Assembly: GCA_051650965.1 (NCBI GenBank) | Contig: JBOFRL010000078.1 | Coordinates: forward strand, 36,196 to 100,195 | DNA: 64,000 nt | DNA from: Enterovibrio sp051650965 | GTDB taxonomy: Bacteria > Pseudomonadota > Gammaproteobacteria > Enterobacterales > Vibrionaceae | Reading direction: 5' to 3' | Part shown: positions 53,082 through 61,281 of the stretch, piece by piece | Layout: every line of letters begins with the position of its first letter | How positions within the stretch are numbered: the stretch's first letter is position 1 | The notes under the pieces: model-generated | The model's database searches: none | Seen by the model: the letters and a program-made list of their open reading frames with translations, nothing else | What the model was told of the DNA's origin: nothing | Position numbers and translations under genes: made by a program

Positions 53082-54716
53082 CTAGACGTTAAATCGCGGG
53101 CTGCGCTCAGGCTCATAACCAAGCTCTTGTAATTTTTGATAAAAATTTTGAAGCTCCGCTTCGCTGGTAATTTGGATCGGCTCTTGATGTGGAATAAAAA
53201 AGATCGGGCTGTCGTTACTGTCAAATCCATTACTGAATGGGTTTCCAATTTCATCGCCATGCCACACCAATTTTCCGCCGGTATAACCTTCTTCTTGGGC
53301 ATTCAAATTAATGTCGTTAATGATGGCACTACCAAAATTGTGAAAATTGCCTTTATTGAGGTCGAGCTTGCTTAAATCGGGGGTGGTAAATTTCAGCAAA
53401 GCTTGCGCAAATGCGCTGTCCGGCTTTTTAGTGATATCTAAAGGTTCAACTTTGCCATCTTCCACCGTTTTGGGCTGAACAACGAGCCGAGGCCGCACAG
53501 AGACGTTTCTGTCGTTTACGCTTTGATTTTTACGAGGAATGACAGCAAACAGATCATAATCCGCAGTGATTGGCTTTAAACCGCCATCGGGAGCATCACT
53601 CACTATAGGCTTGCCATTTTCATCAACTTCTGGAGGATTGGTCAGCACTTTAACTGGCAGCCCATCATGCAAATCGATGACGATATTATCAGGTGGTTGA
53701 ATTGAAAAGTTAAATTCTTGCCCATGATAAGTCGCGCTATATTTTCCGTCCCCAAGCCGCATCATAAGGCCATTGTCCAGCGCATTTCTGATCTGCTGAG
53801 AAGAAAGGCGCAAGTCGATGAGTTTCGCCCCTTTTTGCACCGCTTTATAAATTTCACGCTGATGCTCAGCGGCGCGGTTTGGTCCAACTTTGGAAAAAAT
53901 AGCTTTTTCCGTAATAAACCCAGCCGTCGGTCCAACTTGGCTCGATTTCGCTTTCACATGAAAGTTTTTTGTCGGAAAACCTTCGCGCAAATGCACTTCG
54001 CCAAATTTATTGGGAGTACGAAGCCCTATAACCACATGATATTTATCGGCGGTTTGCTGTAATGCTTCGCTATAAAGTAGAGTTTCTGCAATAAATGGTT
54101 TACCGACTTTCTCTAGCTCAGCTTTTTCTGCCGCAATGCTTTGCGAGCTGATACTCGATAAACGGCGCGACCTCATGTGGCCAGCAGGTGGAGGGCCAGA
54201 ATTAAGCGCGCCTTGATCCTCAACATTTTCATTAGCAGCTTCGATCACCATGGGCATTACATCGACTTTTCTTGATTTAGCAGCGGCGCTATTTGACTGC
54301 GCAACATCCTCAAGTCGGCCACTTACTTTTTGAGTCAAAGAGTTTTTCGCTTTCGCAGAATTTTTGTCTACGCTCTCACCCTGCTCTGGATTTTTACTTT
54401 TAGCTAAAGCGGCTTGATACTTCTGCAAATTTTTCAAAATAGTACTTTGAGGTTTGGCTGTATTTGCTTCTGAAGTTGCTTCTGAAGTAGAAAAATTGAA
54501 TTGTTCAGCCGCAAACTGCATTTTTTGTGATGCAAATCTTGCAGATAACAGCGAAGGCGCACCATTTCCACCCGCCGCAGAATAAAAAACCGTAGCCGGC
54601 TGAACGTTGCTATTTTTTACGCCATTGAATTTAAATTGAAAACCAGGTTGCGAGTTTCTTATTAATCCGCGACCTGTTAGGATCCTCACGAATCCTGGAT
54701 TTCCAACACCTCTCAT
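53082..54716 (-). CDS. ExoY/edema factor-like nucleotidyl cyclase toxin
   Basis: 544 residues. Residues ~205-544 fit the class II adenylate cyclase toxin domain (PF03497: B. anthracis edema factor, CyaA, P. aeruginosa ExoY). Seen: VIGLRTPNKFG (Arg233), then PTKNFHVKAKSSQVGPTAGF (Lys250, Lys255, Lys257), then DYDLFAVIP (Asp386, Asp388), then GYTGGKLVWHGDEIGNPF (His486, Asn492). In edema factor the aligned residues are K346, H351, K353, D491, D493, H577, N583. Lys at the H351 position is as in ExoY (K81/K86/K88). Spacing 257 to 386 (129) is like ExoY (125). Activity probably needs a host cofactor (actin or calmodulin in relatives). Residues 1-205 are Ser/Ala/Asn/Gln-rich with no signal peptide or membrane segment. 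GAGG eight bases before the ATG. AT-richer than its neighbours. Confidence 0.85.
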   Translation of the reverse strand: MRGVGNPGFVRILTGRGLIRNSQPGFQFKFNGVKNSNVQPATVFYSAAGGNGAPSLLSARFASQKMQFAAEQFNFSTSEATSEANTAKPQSTILKNLQKYQAALAKSKNPEQGESVDKNSAKAKNSLTQKVSGRLEDVAQSNSAAAKSRKVDVMPMVIEAANENVEDQGALNSGPPPAGHMRSRRLSSISSQSIAAEKAELEKVGKPFIAETLLYSEALQQTADKYHVVIGLRTPNKFGEVHLREGFPTKNFHVKAKSSQVGPTAGFITEKAIFSKVGPNRAAEHQREIYKAVQKGAKLIDLRLSSQQIRNALDNGLMMRLGDGKYSATYHGQEFNFSIQPPDNIVIDLHDGLPVKVLTNPPEVDENGKPIVSDAPDGGLKPITADYDLFAVIPRKNQSVNDRNVSVRPRLVVQPKTVEDGKVEPLDITKKPDSAFAQALLKFTTPDLSKLDLNKGNFHNFGSAIINDINLNAQEEGYTGGKLVWHGDEIGNPFSNGFDSNDSPIFFIPHQEPIQITSEAELQNFYQKLQELGYEPERSPRFNV

Positions 54717-54952
54717 AAAAGCGCCTCAGCAAAGTTACTTTTTTATTAACGACTTATTAAATAAATATAATCAATTAATAAAAACTTGCTTTATTAATAG
54801 TCAGATATATTTTTTATTTTCAAACTGTTATCTGCTATTTTTTGGCTTTTTGTAAATTTATCAAAGATGAGAAATGTTGCTTATTTTCATATGAAAAACG
54901 GCAACAGCATTTATTATTGCTAAGTGCCGTCCGACTTTTTAGGAACAGTCAT
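54717..54952. other. AT-rich divergent promoter region of the toxin and the 99-residue gene
   Basis: 236 bases with long A/T stretches that should hold both divergent promoters. A frame from 54842 continues into the 99-residue gene, but its extra residues lack a ribosome binding site, so I do not use it. Confidence 0.5.
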
Positions 54953-55252
54953 ATGCTGAGAACTCATCTTGATTGTGTATTGAAAAAACCATCCAAAATG
55001 AAAGCAAGAGTTTCCATTTGCCCGACAGGTTTTATTAAAATTGAGCTTGCAGATAAAAATACATGTTATTCATGTGAACTGGAAAAAATTTGTTTTGAAC
55101 AAAATGGAAGAACCATATGCCTAGTAGGATGCTCCTACAATGAGCAAGAGCCATGGAGATTAAATCTTAGTAAAGAAGATGCGCGAGAGCTAAAAAAACG
55201 GATCGATGAAATGCAAGATATGGTTGAGATTTTGATGCGAGATCTTGCGTAA
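54953..55252 (+). CDS. Unrecognised 99-residue cysteine-rich protein divergent from the toxin gene
   Basis: I do not recognise this protein. It starts at the ATG at 54953 with AGGA about eight bases upstream. Seven cysteines in 99 residues: C8, C23, C38, C41, C47, C56, C60, including a CYSC pair that could bind metal. The C-terminal 30 residues (KEDARELKKRIDEMQDMVEILMRDL) form a charged amphipathic helix, possibly a coiled coil. It has no signal peptide or membrane segment. Neighbourhood suggests co-acquisition with the toxin; a chaperone or regulator role is only a guess. Confidence 0.65.
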   Translation: MLRTHLDCVLKKPSKMKARVSICPTGFIKIELADKNTCYSCELEKICFEQNGRTICLVGCSYNEQEPWRLNLSKEDARELKKRIDEMQDMVEILMRDLA

Positions 55253-55267
55253 ATATTTCGTTTAACC

Positions 55268-55328
55268 AGCCAACCCAAGAAATCCATAATTAAGAAATAA
55301 TATTTTTTATTTCTTGAGTCGGTTGGCT
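55268..55328. repeat. Long inverted repeat before ppaC
   Basis: AGCCAACC-CAAGAAAT (55268-55283) pairs with ATTTCTTG (55309-55316) and GGTTGGCT (55321-55328), with a four-base bulge AGTC. The loop is about 25 bases and AT-rich. It follows the 99-residue gene by 15 bases and could be its terminator (short T-run) or mark the edge of an insertion. Confidence 0.6.
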
Positions 55329-55376
55329 TTGATAAACTACGCCGACATACCATTTAAAACTCAATAGCAACTCAAA

Positions 55377-56297
55377 ATGACTCTGTCTATCGTTGGGCAT
55401 AAGAACCCAGATTCTGATTCTATCTGCGGCGCAATCGCGCTAGCCTACCTAAAAAATCAACTTGGAGAAGCAGCTGTTGCAACACGTTTAGGCGAACTTT
55501 CGCCAGAAACGGCTTTTATTTTGCAACACTTTGGCGTCGATGCACCTGAATTAAAGCTCAGCTATGCTGGTGAACAAGTTTATATCGTTGATCATTCAGA
55601 AGTAAGCCAAGCGCCTGACGACATCGCGGACGCGACCATCGTTGGCATCGTCGATCACCATAAACTAGGCGACCTTACCACCAACACCCCTCTTGAGTGC
55701 TGGATCCGTCCTGTTGGCTGCTCAAATACCATCATTAAAATGATGTTTGATCACTATCAAGTTAAAATCCCACCATCAATTGCTGGGATCATGTTGTGCG
55801 CAATTTTAAGTGATACAGTCATTTTCAAATCGCCAACCTGCACCACCGCCGATCTGCGCTGCGTCGAAGATTTGGCCCAAATTGCAGGTATTGATGATGT
55901 AAAAGCACTTGGCATGCAGATGTTTAATGTCAAGTCGGCGATCAGCGGCACGCCGGCGCGCGACCTGATCATGCGTGATTTTAAGGATTTTAGCATGTGC
56001 GGAAATTTAATTGGCATCGGTCAATTAGAAGTCATTGATTTAGCTGTATTTGATGACATTAAAGCTGAGCTTGAAGCCGATTTGATCCGCTTAAAAAGCG
56101 AAGGCAAGCGCCACTCAGTGTTGCTGCTTTTGACCGATATCATGAAAGAAGGCTCTGAGCTGCTCGTAGCTTCAGATGATATCAATTTGATAAGCTCTGC
56201 ATTCAATGCCCCTATCGAGCATGGCCGCGCTTGGCTTGACGGCGTTCTCAGCCGCAAAAAGCAAGTCGTGCCACCGCTGCAAGAAGCTTTCTCTTAA
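55377..56297 (+). CDS. ppaC: Manganese-dependent (family II) inorganic pyrophosphatase
   Basis: 306 residues. DHH family enzyme splitting pyrophosphate, unrelated to the usual Ppa. Motifs: IVGHKNPDSDSICGAIAL (metal ligands), VYIVDHSEVSQ, and the DHH motif GIVDHHKLGDL, then CILSDTVIFKSPT-like strand. C-terminal DHHA2 domain ends with SRKKQVVPPLQEAFS. It carries out the same role as in Shewanella and Vibrio. No strong ribosome site is visible. A terminator follows. Confidence 0.95.
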   Translation: MTLSIVGHKNPDSDSICGAIALAYLKNQLGEAAVATRLGELSPETAFILQHFGVDAPELKLSYAGEQVYIVDHSEVSQAPDDIADATIVGIVDHHKLGDLTTNTPLECWIRPVGCSNTIIKMMFDHYQVKIPPSIAGIMLCAILSDTVIFKSPTCTTADLRCVEDLAQIAGIDDVKALGMQMFNVKSAISGTPARDLIMRDFKDFSMCGNLIGIGQLEVIDLAVFDDIKAELEADLIRLKSEGKRHSVLLLLTDIMKEGSELLVASDDINLISSAFNAPIEHGRAWLDGVLSRKKQVVPPLQEAFS

Positions 56298-56326
56298 GCA
56301 ACAATAGATAACTGCCTGTAATAAAA

Positions 56327-56348
56327 GCCTCGAATTTCGAGGTTTTTT
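56327..56348 (+). terminator. Intrinsic terminator after ppaC
   Basis: CCTCG-aattt-CGAGG (AAAAG before), followed by six T. Confidence 0.85.
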
Positions 56349-56404
56349 ATTGCCAATTCAGCCCGATAAGTGTGCAGATGAAAAAAATAGGCCGCAGAAA
56401 TGGT

Positions 56405-56514
56405 GAAAGCCTCACAGGTCACATCCCAACACACATATCACTTAAGCTGGCTGCTTTCTTCCGAACCTGACCAAGTACCTAAGCTAATGTTGTGAGAGAA
56501 CCTGCAAGGCCTTC
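56405..56514 (-). ncRNA. ffs: 4.5S RNA, bacterial signal recognition particle RNA
   Basis: On the minus strand the near-invariant SRP core reads GGTCAGGTTCGGAAGAAAGC, against E. coli GGTCAGGTCCGGAAGGAAGC, followed by AGCC. The matching opposite strand of the helix reads TGTTGGGATGTG, like GCCGGGATGTAG in E. coli. The ends pair: 5' GAAGGCCTTGCAGGT with 3' ACCTGTGAGGCTTTC. The length of about 110 bases matches the small SRP RNA (114 in E. coli). It binds Ffh to target membrane proteins. A T-run (ATTTTTTT) lies about 20 bases past the 3' end. Confidence 0.93.
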
Positions 56515-56617
56515 ATAACGTAAGCATAAAGCTTGACGGCATGTTGCCCTATTTTTTTTATATCATCAAGAGTTCTTTTGTTCATTCGCGCAAAAATAGA
56601 GCAAACTCACGGCTTTT

Positions 56618-58081
56618 TTATAGGATTGGACTAAAAAGATAGAAAAATTGCTCTACCAGCCGATGCAAGAGTGGCCGGCGTTGCCATTTTTCCAATGATA
56701 ATAATGAAGAGTTTTTAACATACTGTTTTTGCACTTCACCAAGTGCCGCGCAAAAATTTTCATCGTCGATACAAAGCGTTAACTCAAAGTTAAGCCACAA
56801 GCTGCGCATGTCTAAATTCACCGTGCCAATCAGGCAAAAAGTGTCATCCACCATCACCGACTTCGTATGCAAAAGTCCATGATTAAATTGATAAATCTTA
56901 ACGCCGGCGTGCAGCAAATCCTCGAAAAATGAGCGGCTTGCCCACTCCACCATCACGTTATCATTTTTAGCCGGAATGACGATGCTCACTTCCACGCCGC
57001 GCTGCGCGGTTGTCTGCAGCGCATGCAAAAGCGTTTCACTTGGAACAAGGTAAGGCGTTGTTATAGTTAATTTTTTCTTCGCAGAGTGGATTGAAAGCAG
57101 CAAAATTTGTTGAATTAACCCATCTGGCAGGCTCGGGCCTGAAGGCGCCACTTGCACAACATGCTGATCAAGCGGCGGCGCAGAGTCTGGCGGAAAATGC
57201 TGCGGCGCACTCGGCAACGAGCGCACTCCGGTTTCCACTTCCCAATCCCATGAAAAGATCCCAACCAGCTGCGCCACCGCGCATCCTCGCACTTCAACCA
57301 CGATGTCAACCCACGGGCCAATGCCGGCGTCTTGCTTAAAAAAACTAGGGTCAACCATGTTCATCGAGCCGGTGTACGCAACTTTTTCATCAACAATGAT
57401 CAATTTGCGATGCTGACGCAGATCTAAACGGCGAAAAAACATACGCATCGGGCTAACCGCCAGCGCCCCAACCAAAGTTACCCCCGACTCACGCATTTTT
57501 TGCGGCCAGTGACTTTGGAAAAACAGTTTACTTCCCGCCCAATCGAGCAAAATGCGCACTTGCACGCCGCGCTGCGCCGCCTGACAGACCGCTTGCGCTA
57601 CCGCATCAGCCTTGCCCCCAGGCTGCCAAATATAAAAAACCATGCTCACGCTAAGCTGCGCGTTTTCAATTTGCTCGGTGATCTGGGTCAAAATTTCATC
57701 GGCGCTGTCATGCAGCGTAAGCTGATTGCCGCTGATGGCAGGAATACCGACTCTGTGCAGACAAATATCATGCACCGCTTTTGCCGCAGAGCTTAATTTT
57801 TCGCTGCCAAGCGCCATTGGCTGCGCACTATCGGCGAACCAGCGTTGATAAGGGGAAAACATCGCCTTGGTGCGCAAAACTCGTTTGCGGCCAAGATTCA
57901 GCTCGCCAAAGAGGAAATAGAATACGACACCGATAACGGGTAGGATGTAGATCACCATCAGCCAAGCGAAGGAGACGCCAATGGGCCTGCGCCTTAGCGC
58001 TAAGCGCATGGTCACACCAGCGATCAACAGCCAGTAAAAGAAGACGCCCGCAAAGCTAATAATTTGATAAAATTGAGCCAT
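56618..58081 (-). CDS. clsA: Cardiolipin synthase (ClsA type)
   Basis: 487 residues (E. coli ClsA 486). Two N-terminal membrane helices, then two phospholipase D HKD motifs: HRKLIIVDEKVAYTGSMNM and HTKSVMVDDTFCLIGTVNLDMRS. Condenses phosphatidylglycerols to cardiolipin in the inner membrane. Confidence 0.95.
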   Translation of the reverse strand: MAQFYQIISFAGVFFYWLLIAGVTMRLALRRRPIGVSFAWLMVIYILPVIGVVFYFLFGELNLGRKRVLRTKAMFSPYQRWFADSAQPMALGSEKLSSAAKAVHDICLHRVGIPAISGNQLTLHDSADEILTQITEQIENAQLSVSMVFYIWQPGGKADAVAQAVCQAAQRGVQVRILLDWAGSKLFFQSHWPQKMRESGVTLVGALAVSPMRMFFRRLDLRQHRKLIIVDEKVAYTGSMNMVDPSFFKQDAGIGPWVDIVVEVRGCAVAQLVGIFSWDWEVETGVRSLPSAPQHFPPDSAPPLDQHVVQVAPSGPSLPDGLIQQILLLSIHSAKKKLTITTPYLVPSETLLHALQTTAQRGVEVSIVIPAKNDNVMVEWASRSFFEDLLHAGVKIYQFNHGLLHTKSVMVDDTFCLIGTVNLDMRSLWLNFELTLCIDDENFCAALGEVQKQYVKNSSLLSLEKWQRRPLLHRLVEQFFYLFSPIL

Positions 58082-58297
58082 TTATCAAGCCCACTCTCAG
58101 AAAAGCAAAAATTGCTTTGAACCAATTGCTAACTCAAAGGCTAATAACTCGTTGATCCTGCTGCATTTGCTACTGCATAGTAAAAGTAAATTGCCGCAAT
58201 GCAAATACTTTCACCGACAAGCGGCAAAATTTAGCCTAACCACCAACAATCAAGTCGTCCTTAACCGCTGGTGACTAAGCCATTCAATATACTAGAG

Positions 58298-58693
58298 TTA
58301 TATGCAATTAGCGCTGGTTACATCGCCTTCGTGAATAACGCGGCCACGTTCATCGCGAAAAGAGAGTTTGTAGGAAACGCCTTGACGCATCACCGACACG
58401 ATTTCTTGATCTTGGCAATAACCGTATGCAAGGCTTTCAACCAATTTTTTTGGCTGAATGATCTCTTGAATGCCGGTATAAAGCAGAGTTAACTCAATAT
58501 TTGGCCCCCGCGCCCTTGCTTTGATCAAATTATACCCATTCATATTAACGGGAATAATTTGGCCAAGCATTTCAGCGCGTTGGCTTGCAAATGCCTCAGC
58601 GACACTTTTTTGGTCTCTGCCCGCACAAGCTGCTATGAGTACGCTAAATAAAACGACAAAACCCAAACGATATTTTAAAACAATAGAACGCAT
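58298..58693 (-). CDS. Small lipoprotein, possibly GspS-beta/AspS-like type II secretion pilotin
   Basis: 131 residues with lipobox LIAAC (Cys23). The mature part has a predicted alpha/beta layout and two cysteines (C93 in YGYCQDQEI and C130 near the end) placed to form a disulfide. EMLGQIIPVNMNGYNLIKARARGPNIELTLLY and MRQGVSYKLSFRDERGRVIH recall the AspS/GspS-beta family, which guides the GspD secretin to the outer membrane. The match is from memory and only moderate, and no gsp genes are in this window. Otherwise an uncharacterised lipoprotein. Confidence 0.5.
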   Translation of the reverse strand: MRSIVLKYRLGFVVLFSVLIAACAGRDQKSVAEAFASQRAEMLGQIIPVNMNGYNLIKARARGPNIELTLLYTGIQEIIQPKKLVESLAYGYCQDQEIVSVMRQGVSYKLSFRDERGRVIHEGDVTSANCI

Positions 58694-58870
58694 CCGGTTC
58701 TCCTCACCTAATGCCGATTTAATAATAGTAAGATCAACTCATTAAATTTGCTCACAATTTAGCGTAGGAGCTGTATCTATAAATAAACATTTGCAAAAAT
58801 AATTTACTGGCGTTGTCTCTTTACTAAAGAAAAACAGCGTCAAAATTTTGATAATGGCTCAAACGCCACT

Positions 58871-59413
58871 CTACTTATTTAAACTTTCATGCGCTTTAAC
58901 TTGCTTGTAGATGTACAAACCGGTGCTGACGGTATAAAGCACGGTCAAGATCAGCAGGCCAAAGACCTTGAAATTGACCCAAACGTCCAAAGGGTATTGA
59001 TAAGCAATAAAAATATTTACGCCAGCCAGCAAAGCAAAAAAAACAATCCACGCGTTATTTATATTGCGCCAAATTTTATCAGGCAGCTCAATCTCTTTAC
59101 CGAGCATTCCCTTGATAAGCGGCTTATTTAGCCATTGAGAAACCGCAAGGCCACCAGCAAACACCAAGTAAACGAGCGTCACTTTCCATTTGATAAAATT
59201 ATCGTCATTAAAAAACAACGTCATACTGCCAAAAACAAGTACAGATAACGCAGTGATCAGCTGCACTTTTTCAATTTTTTTATATAAAAACCAAATAGCT
59301 ACCAGTTGAAGCACCGTCGCAACGAGCAAAGCGGCAGTAGCTGAGTAGATATCGTGAAATTTATATATCACGAAAAAAATTAATAATGGCACAAAATCAA
59401 TCAATTGCTTCAT
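58871..59413 (-). CDS. yciB: Inner membrane septation protein YciB (IspZ)
   Basis: 180 residues from the ATG at 59413 (E. coli 179), with about five membrane helices. Starts MKQLIDFVPLLIFFVIYK; conserved segments include WLNKPLIKGMLGKEIELPDKIWRNINNAW and VWVNFKVFGLLIL. It has a role in envelope and septum maintenance. A GTG at 59434 would add seven residues. Confidence 0.93.
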   Translation of the reverse strand: MKQLIDFVPLLIFFVIYKFHDIYSATAALLVATVLQLVAIWFLYKKIEKVQLITALSVLVFGSMTLFFNDDNFIKWKVTLVYLVFAGGLAVSQWLNKPLIKGMLGKEIELPDKIWRNINNAWIVFFALLAGVNIFIAYQYPLDVWVNFKVFGLLILTVLYTVSTGLYIYKQVKAHESLNK

Positions 59414-59774
59414 AAAAACGTTTCTATTTTTCACAAATAAGGCGACAGAGTGTAACGAAGATCCGTCTATTTAAAAAGCATAACGATGCCAGCCGCAAGA
59501 TTTGCGCACCCTTTTAATAGTGCAACATGCTGATGCGATAAGGTTAACTTATTTAACATTTGCTCGAGCAATGTCACACAATGTTGATCTAGTTACAGAT
59601 CTCTCGTAATTGCAATTTTTGCTCTTTGGAAATTGCCAGCAAATTAACTCAAAAAAAGGTGAAAGTCTTCGTGACACTGGTCGCCCACTTCGGCGGTGTA
59701 ACGGCTTGGCTCAAAATGGATATAAAAAAACCTTCAAACCGAGGCGTGAAGGTTTCTTTCTTGCAACTGAAAAA
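59414..59774. other. Intergenic region between yciB and bglA
   Basis: About 360 bases. The bglA terminator lies at 59724-59755. Plus-strand frames that run into bglA from here are antisense shadows. Nothing else is supported. Confidence 0.55.
59724..59755 (-). terminator. Terminator of bglA
   Basis: AAACCTTCA/TGAAGGTTT stem around a ten-base loop; on the minus strand it is followed by seven T. About 20 bases past the bglA stop. Confidence 0.85.
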
Positions 59775-61205
59775 CTACAGCTCTTCGCCGTTACTGGCTA
59801 TCACTTTTTTGTACCAGTCAAAGCTGCGTTTTTTGCTGCGTGCAAAGCTGCCGCTGCCGTCGTCGTGCTTATCGACATGGATAAAGCCATAGCGCTTGCT
59901 GTATTCGCCCGTAGTGAACGAGACGCAGTCGATGCAGCCCCACGGCGTGTAGCCCATAACGTCGACGCCATCTTCGATGATGGCAAGCTTCATCTGCTCG
60001 ATATGCTGGCGCAAGTAATTGATCCGATACTCATCGTCAAACTCGCCCTGCTCGTTTTTCTCATCGCGCGCGCCAAAGCCATTTTCAACGATGAAAAGCG
60101 GCTTCTCGTAGCGTCCGTACAGCACGTTTAAAGTGTAGCGCAGGCCTACTGGGTCGATTTGCCAGCCCCAATCAGACGCCTTCACGTGCGGGTTGGGCAC
60201 GCTTCCTTCAAAACCGGACAACGCATTGCCAACGCCTACGCCATGAGCTTGCACCGCGTTACTCATGTAATAGCTCAGGCCAATAAAATCAGTGCAGCCG
60301 GCGCGCAAAACTGCCGCGTCCTCAGGCTCCATGACGATGTTATAGCCCTTGCGCTGCCACTCTCGCAGCACATAGTTAGGGTAGTAGCCGCGCATATGCA
60401 CGTCACCGAACAAAAAGCGCTCGCGCATCGCAAGCTCGGCGTACATGATATCGTCAGGATGACACGAAAACGGATAAAGCGGCACCATCGCCAGCATGCA
60501 GCCGATTTGCAGTTCAGGATTAATGGCGTGACCAAGAGTCACCACCTTTGCGCTGGCGACAAACTGGTGATGCAGCACCTGATACATGCACTCTTCTGGA
60601 TTTGGCTCGTTGTTGTAAATCACGCCTGAGCAGCAGTAACCAAACAACGGCAGGCGCCAATTGCGCTGATTGTTGATCTCGTTAAACGTCATCCAATATT
60701 TGACTTTATGCTGATAACGGCGCAGCACCACTTCGCTAAAACGGACAAAAAAATCAACCAATTTGCGATTTTTCCAGCCGCCATAAGCCGTCACGAGGTG
60801 ATTGGGCATCTCAAAATGGGACAAGGTGATCACAGGCTCAATGCCGTAGCGCAGCAGCTCATCAAACAGTGCATCATAAAAGCGCAGCCCCTCTTCGTTG
60901 GGCTCGCTCTCATCGCCTCGCGGAAAAATGCGCGACCAAGCTATCGAGGTACGAAAACATTTAAAGCCCATCTCGGCAAACAGCGCGATATCTTCGCGGT
61001 AACGATGGTAAAAGTCGACCGCCTCGTGATTGGCGTAACGATGCTGCGGCTCAATTTTGCCGGTGATGATGCGATCAACGCCGTGCGCGCCGGAGGTCAG
61101 CACGTCAACAATGCTTTGCCCTTTGCCGCCCTCATTCCACGCGCCTTCAACTTGATGCGCCGCAACCGCGCCGCCCCACAAAAAATCTTTTGGCAACTTA
61201 CTCAT
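59775..61205 (-). CDS. bglA: 6-phospho-beta-glucosidase BglA (GH1)
   Basis: 476 residues, very close to E. coli BglA throughout. GH1 catalytic residues in WMTFNEINNQRNW (acid/base Glu) and PLFIVENGFGARD (nucleophile Glu). FLWGGAVAAHQVEGAW at the start and MGYTPWGCIDCVSFTTGEYSKRYGFIHVDK near the end include the phosphate-binding part. Splits phosphorylated aryl-beta-glucosides or cellobiose taken up by a PTS. No PTS gene or regulator is next to it here. Confidence 0.95.
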   Translation of the reverse strand: MSKLPKDFLWGGAVAAHQVEGAWNEGGKGQSIVDVLTSGAHGVDRIITGKIEPQHRYANHEAVDFYHRYREDIALFAEMGFKCFRTSIAWSRIFPRGDESEPNEEGLRFYDALFDELLRYGIEPVITLSHFEMPNHLVTAYGGWKNRKLVDFFVRFSEVVLRRYQHKVKYWMTFNEINNQRNWRLPLFGYCCSGVIYNNEPNPEECMYQVLHHQFVASAKVVTLGHAINPELQIGCMLAMVPLYPFSCHPDDIMYAELAMRERFLFGDVHMRGYYPNYVLREWQRKGYNIVMEPEDAAVLRAGCTDFIGLSYYMSNAVQAHGVGVGNALSGFEGSVPNPHVKASDWGWQIDPVGLRYTLNVLYGRYEKPLFIVENGFGARDEKNEQGEFDDEYRINYLRQHIEQMKLAIIEDGVDVMGYTPWGCIDCVSFTTGEYSKRYGFIHVDKHDDGSGSFARSKKRSFDWYKKVIASNGEEL

Positions 61206-61281
61206 TTGATAGCCTCACAACAAAAAGATTTAAGAAACATAGCGTTATCTAGCATTACCGCATTTTAAGCAGCATCGCGCC

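Noticed and set aside
54953..55252. The 99-residue protein as an antitoxin or immunity protein
   Set aside because: ExoY-type toxins need a eukaryotic activator and usually do not require immunity; the gene is divergent rather than co-transcribed. Left as unknown.
59640..59760. Small RNA on the plus strand ending at the bglA terminator
   Set aside because: The hairpin has its T-run on the minus strand; no recognisable promoter or conserved RNA.
59610..60131. 173-codon plus-strand frame over the end of bglA
   Set aside because: Runs through the bglA terminator and antisense to bglA; no recognisable protein.
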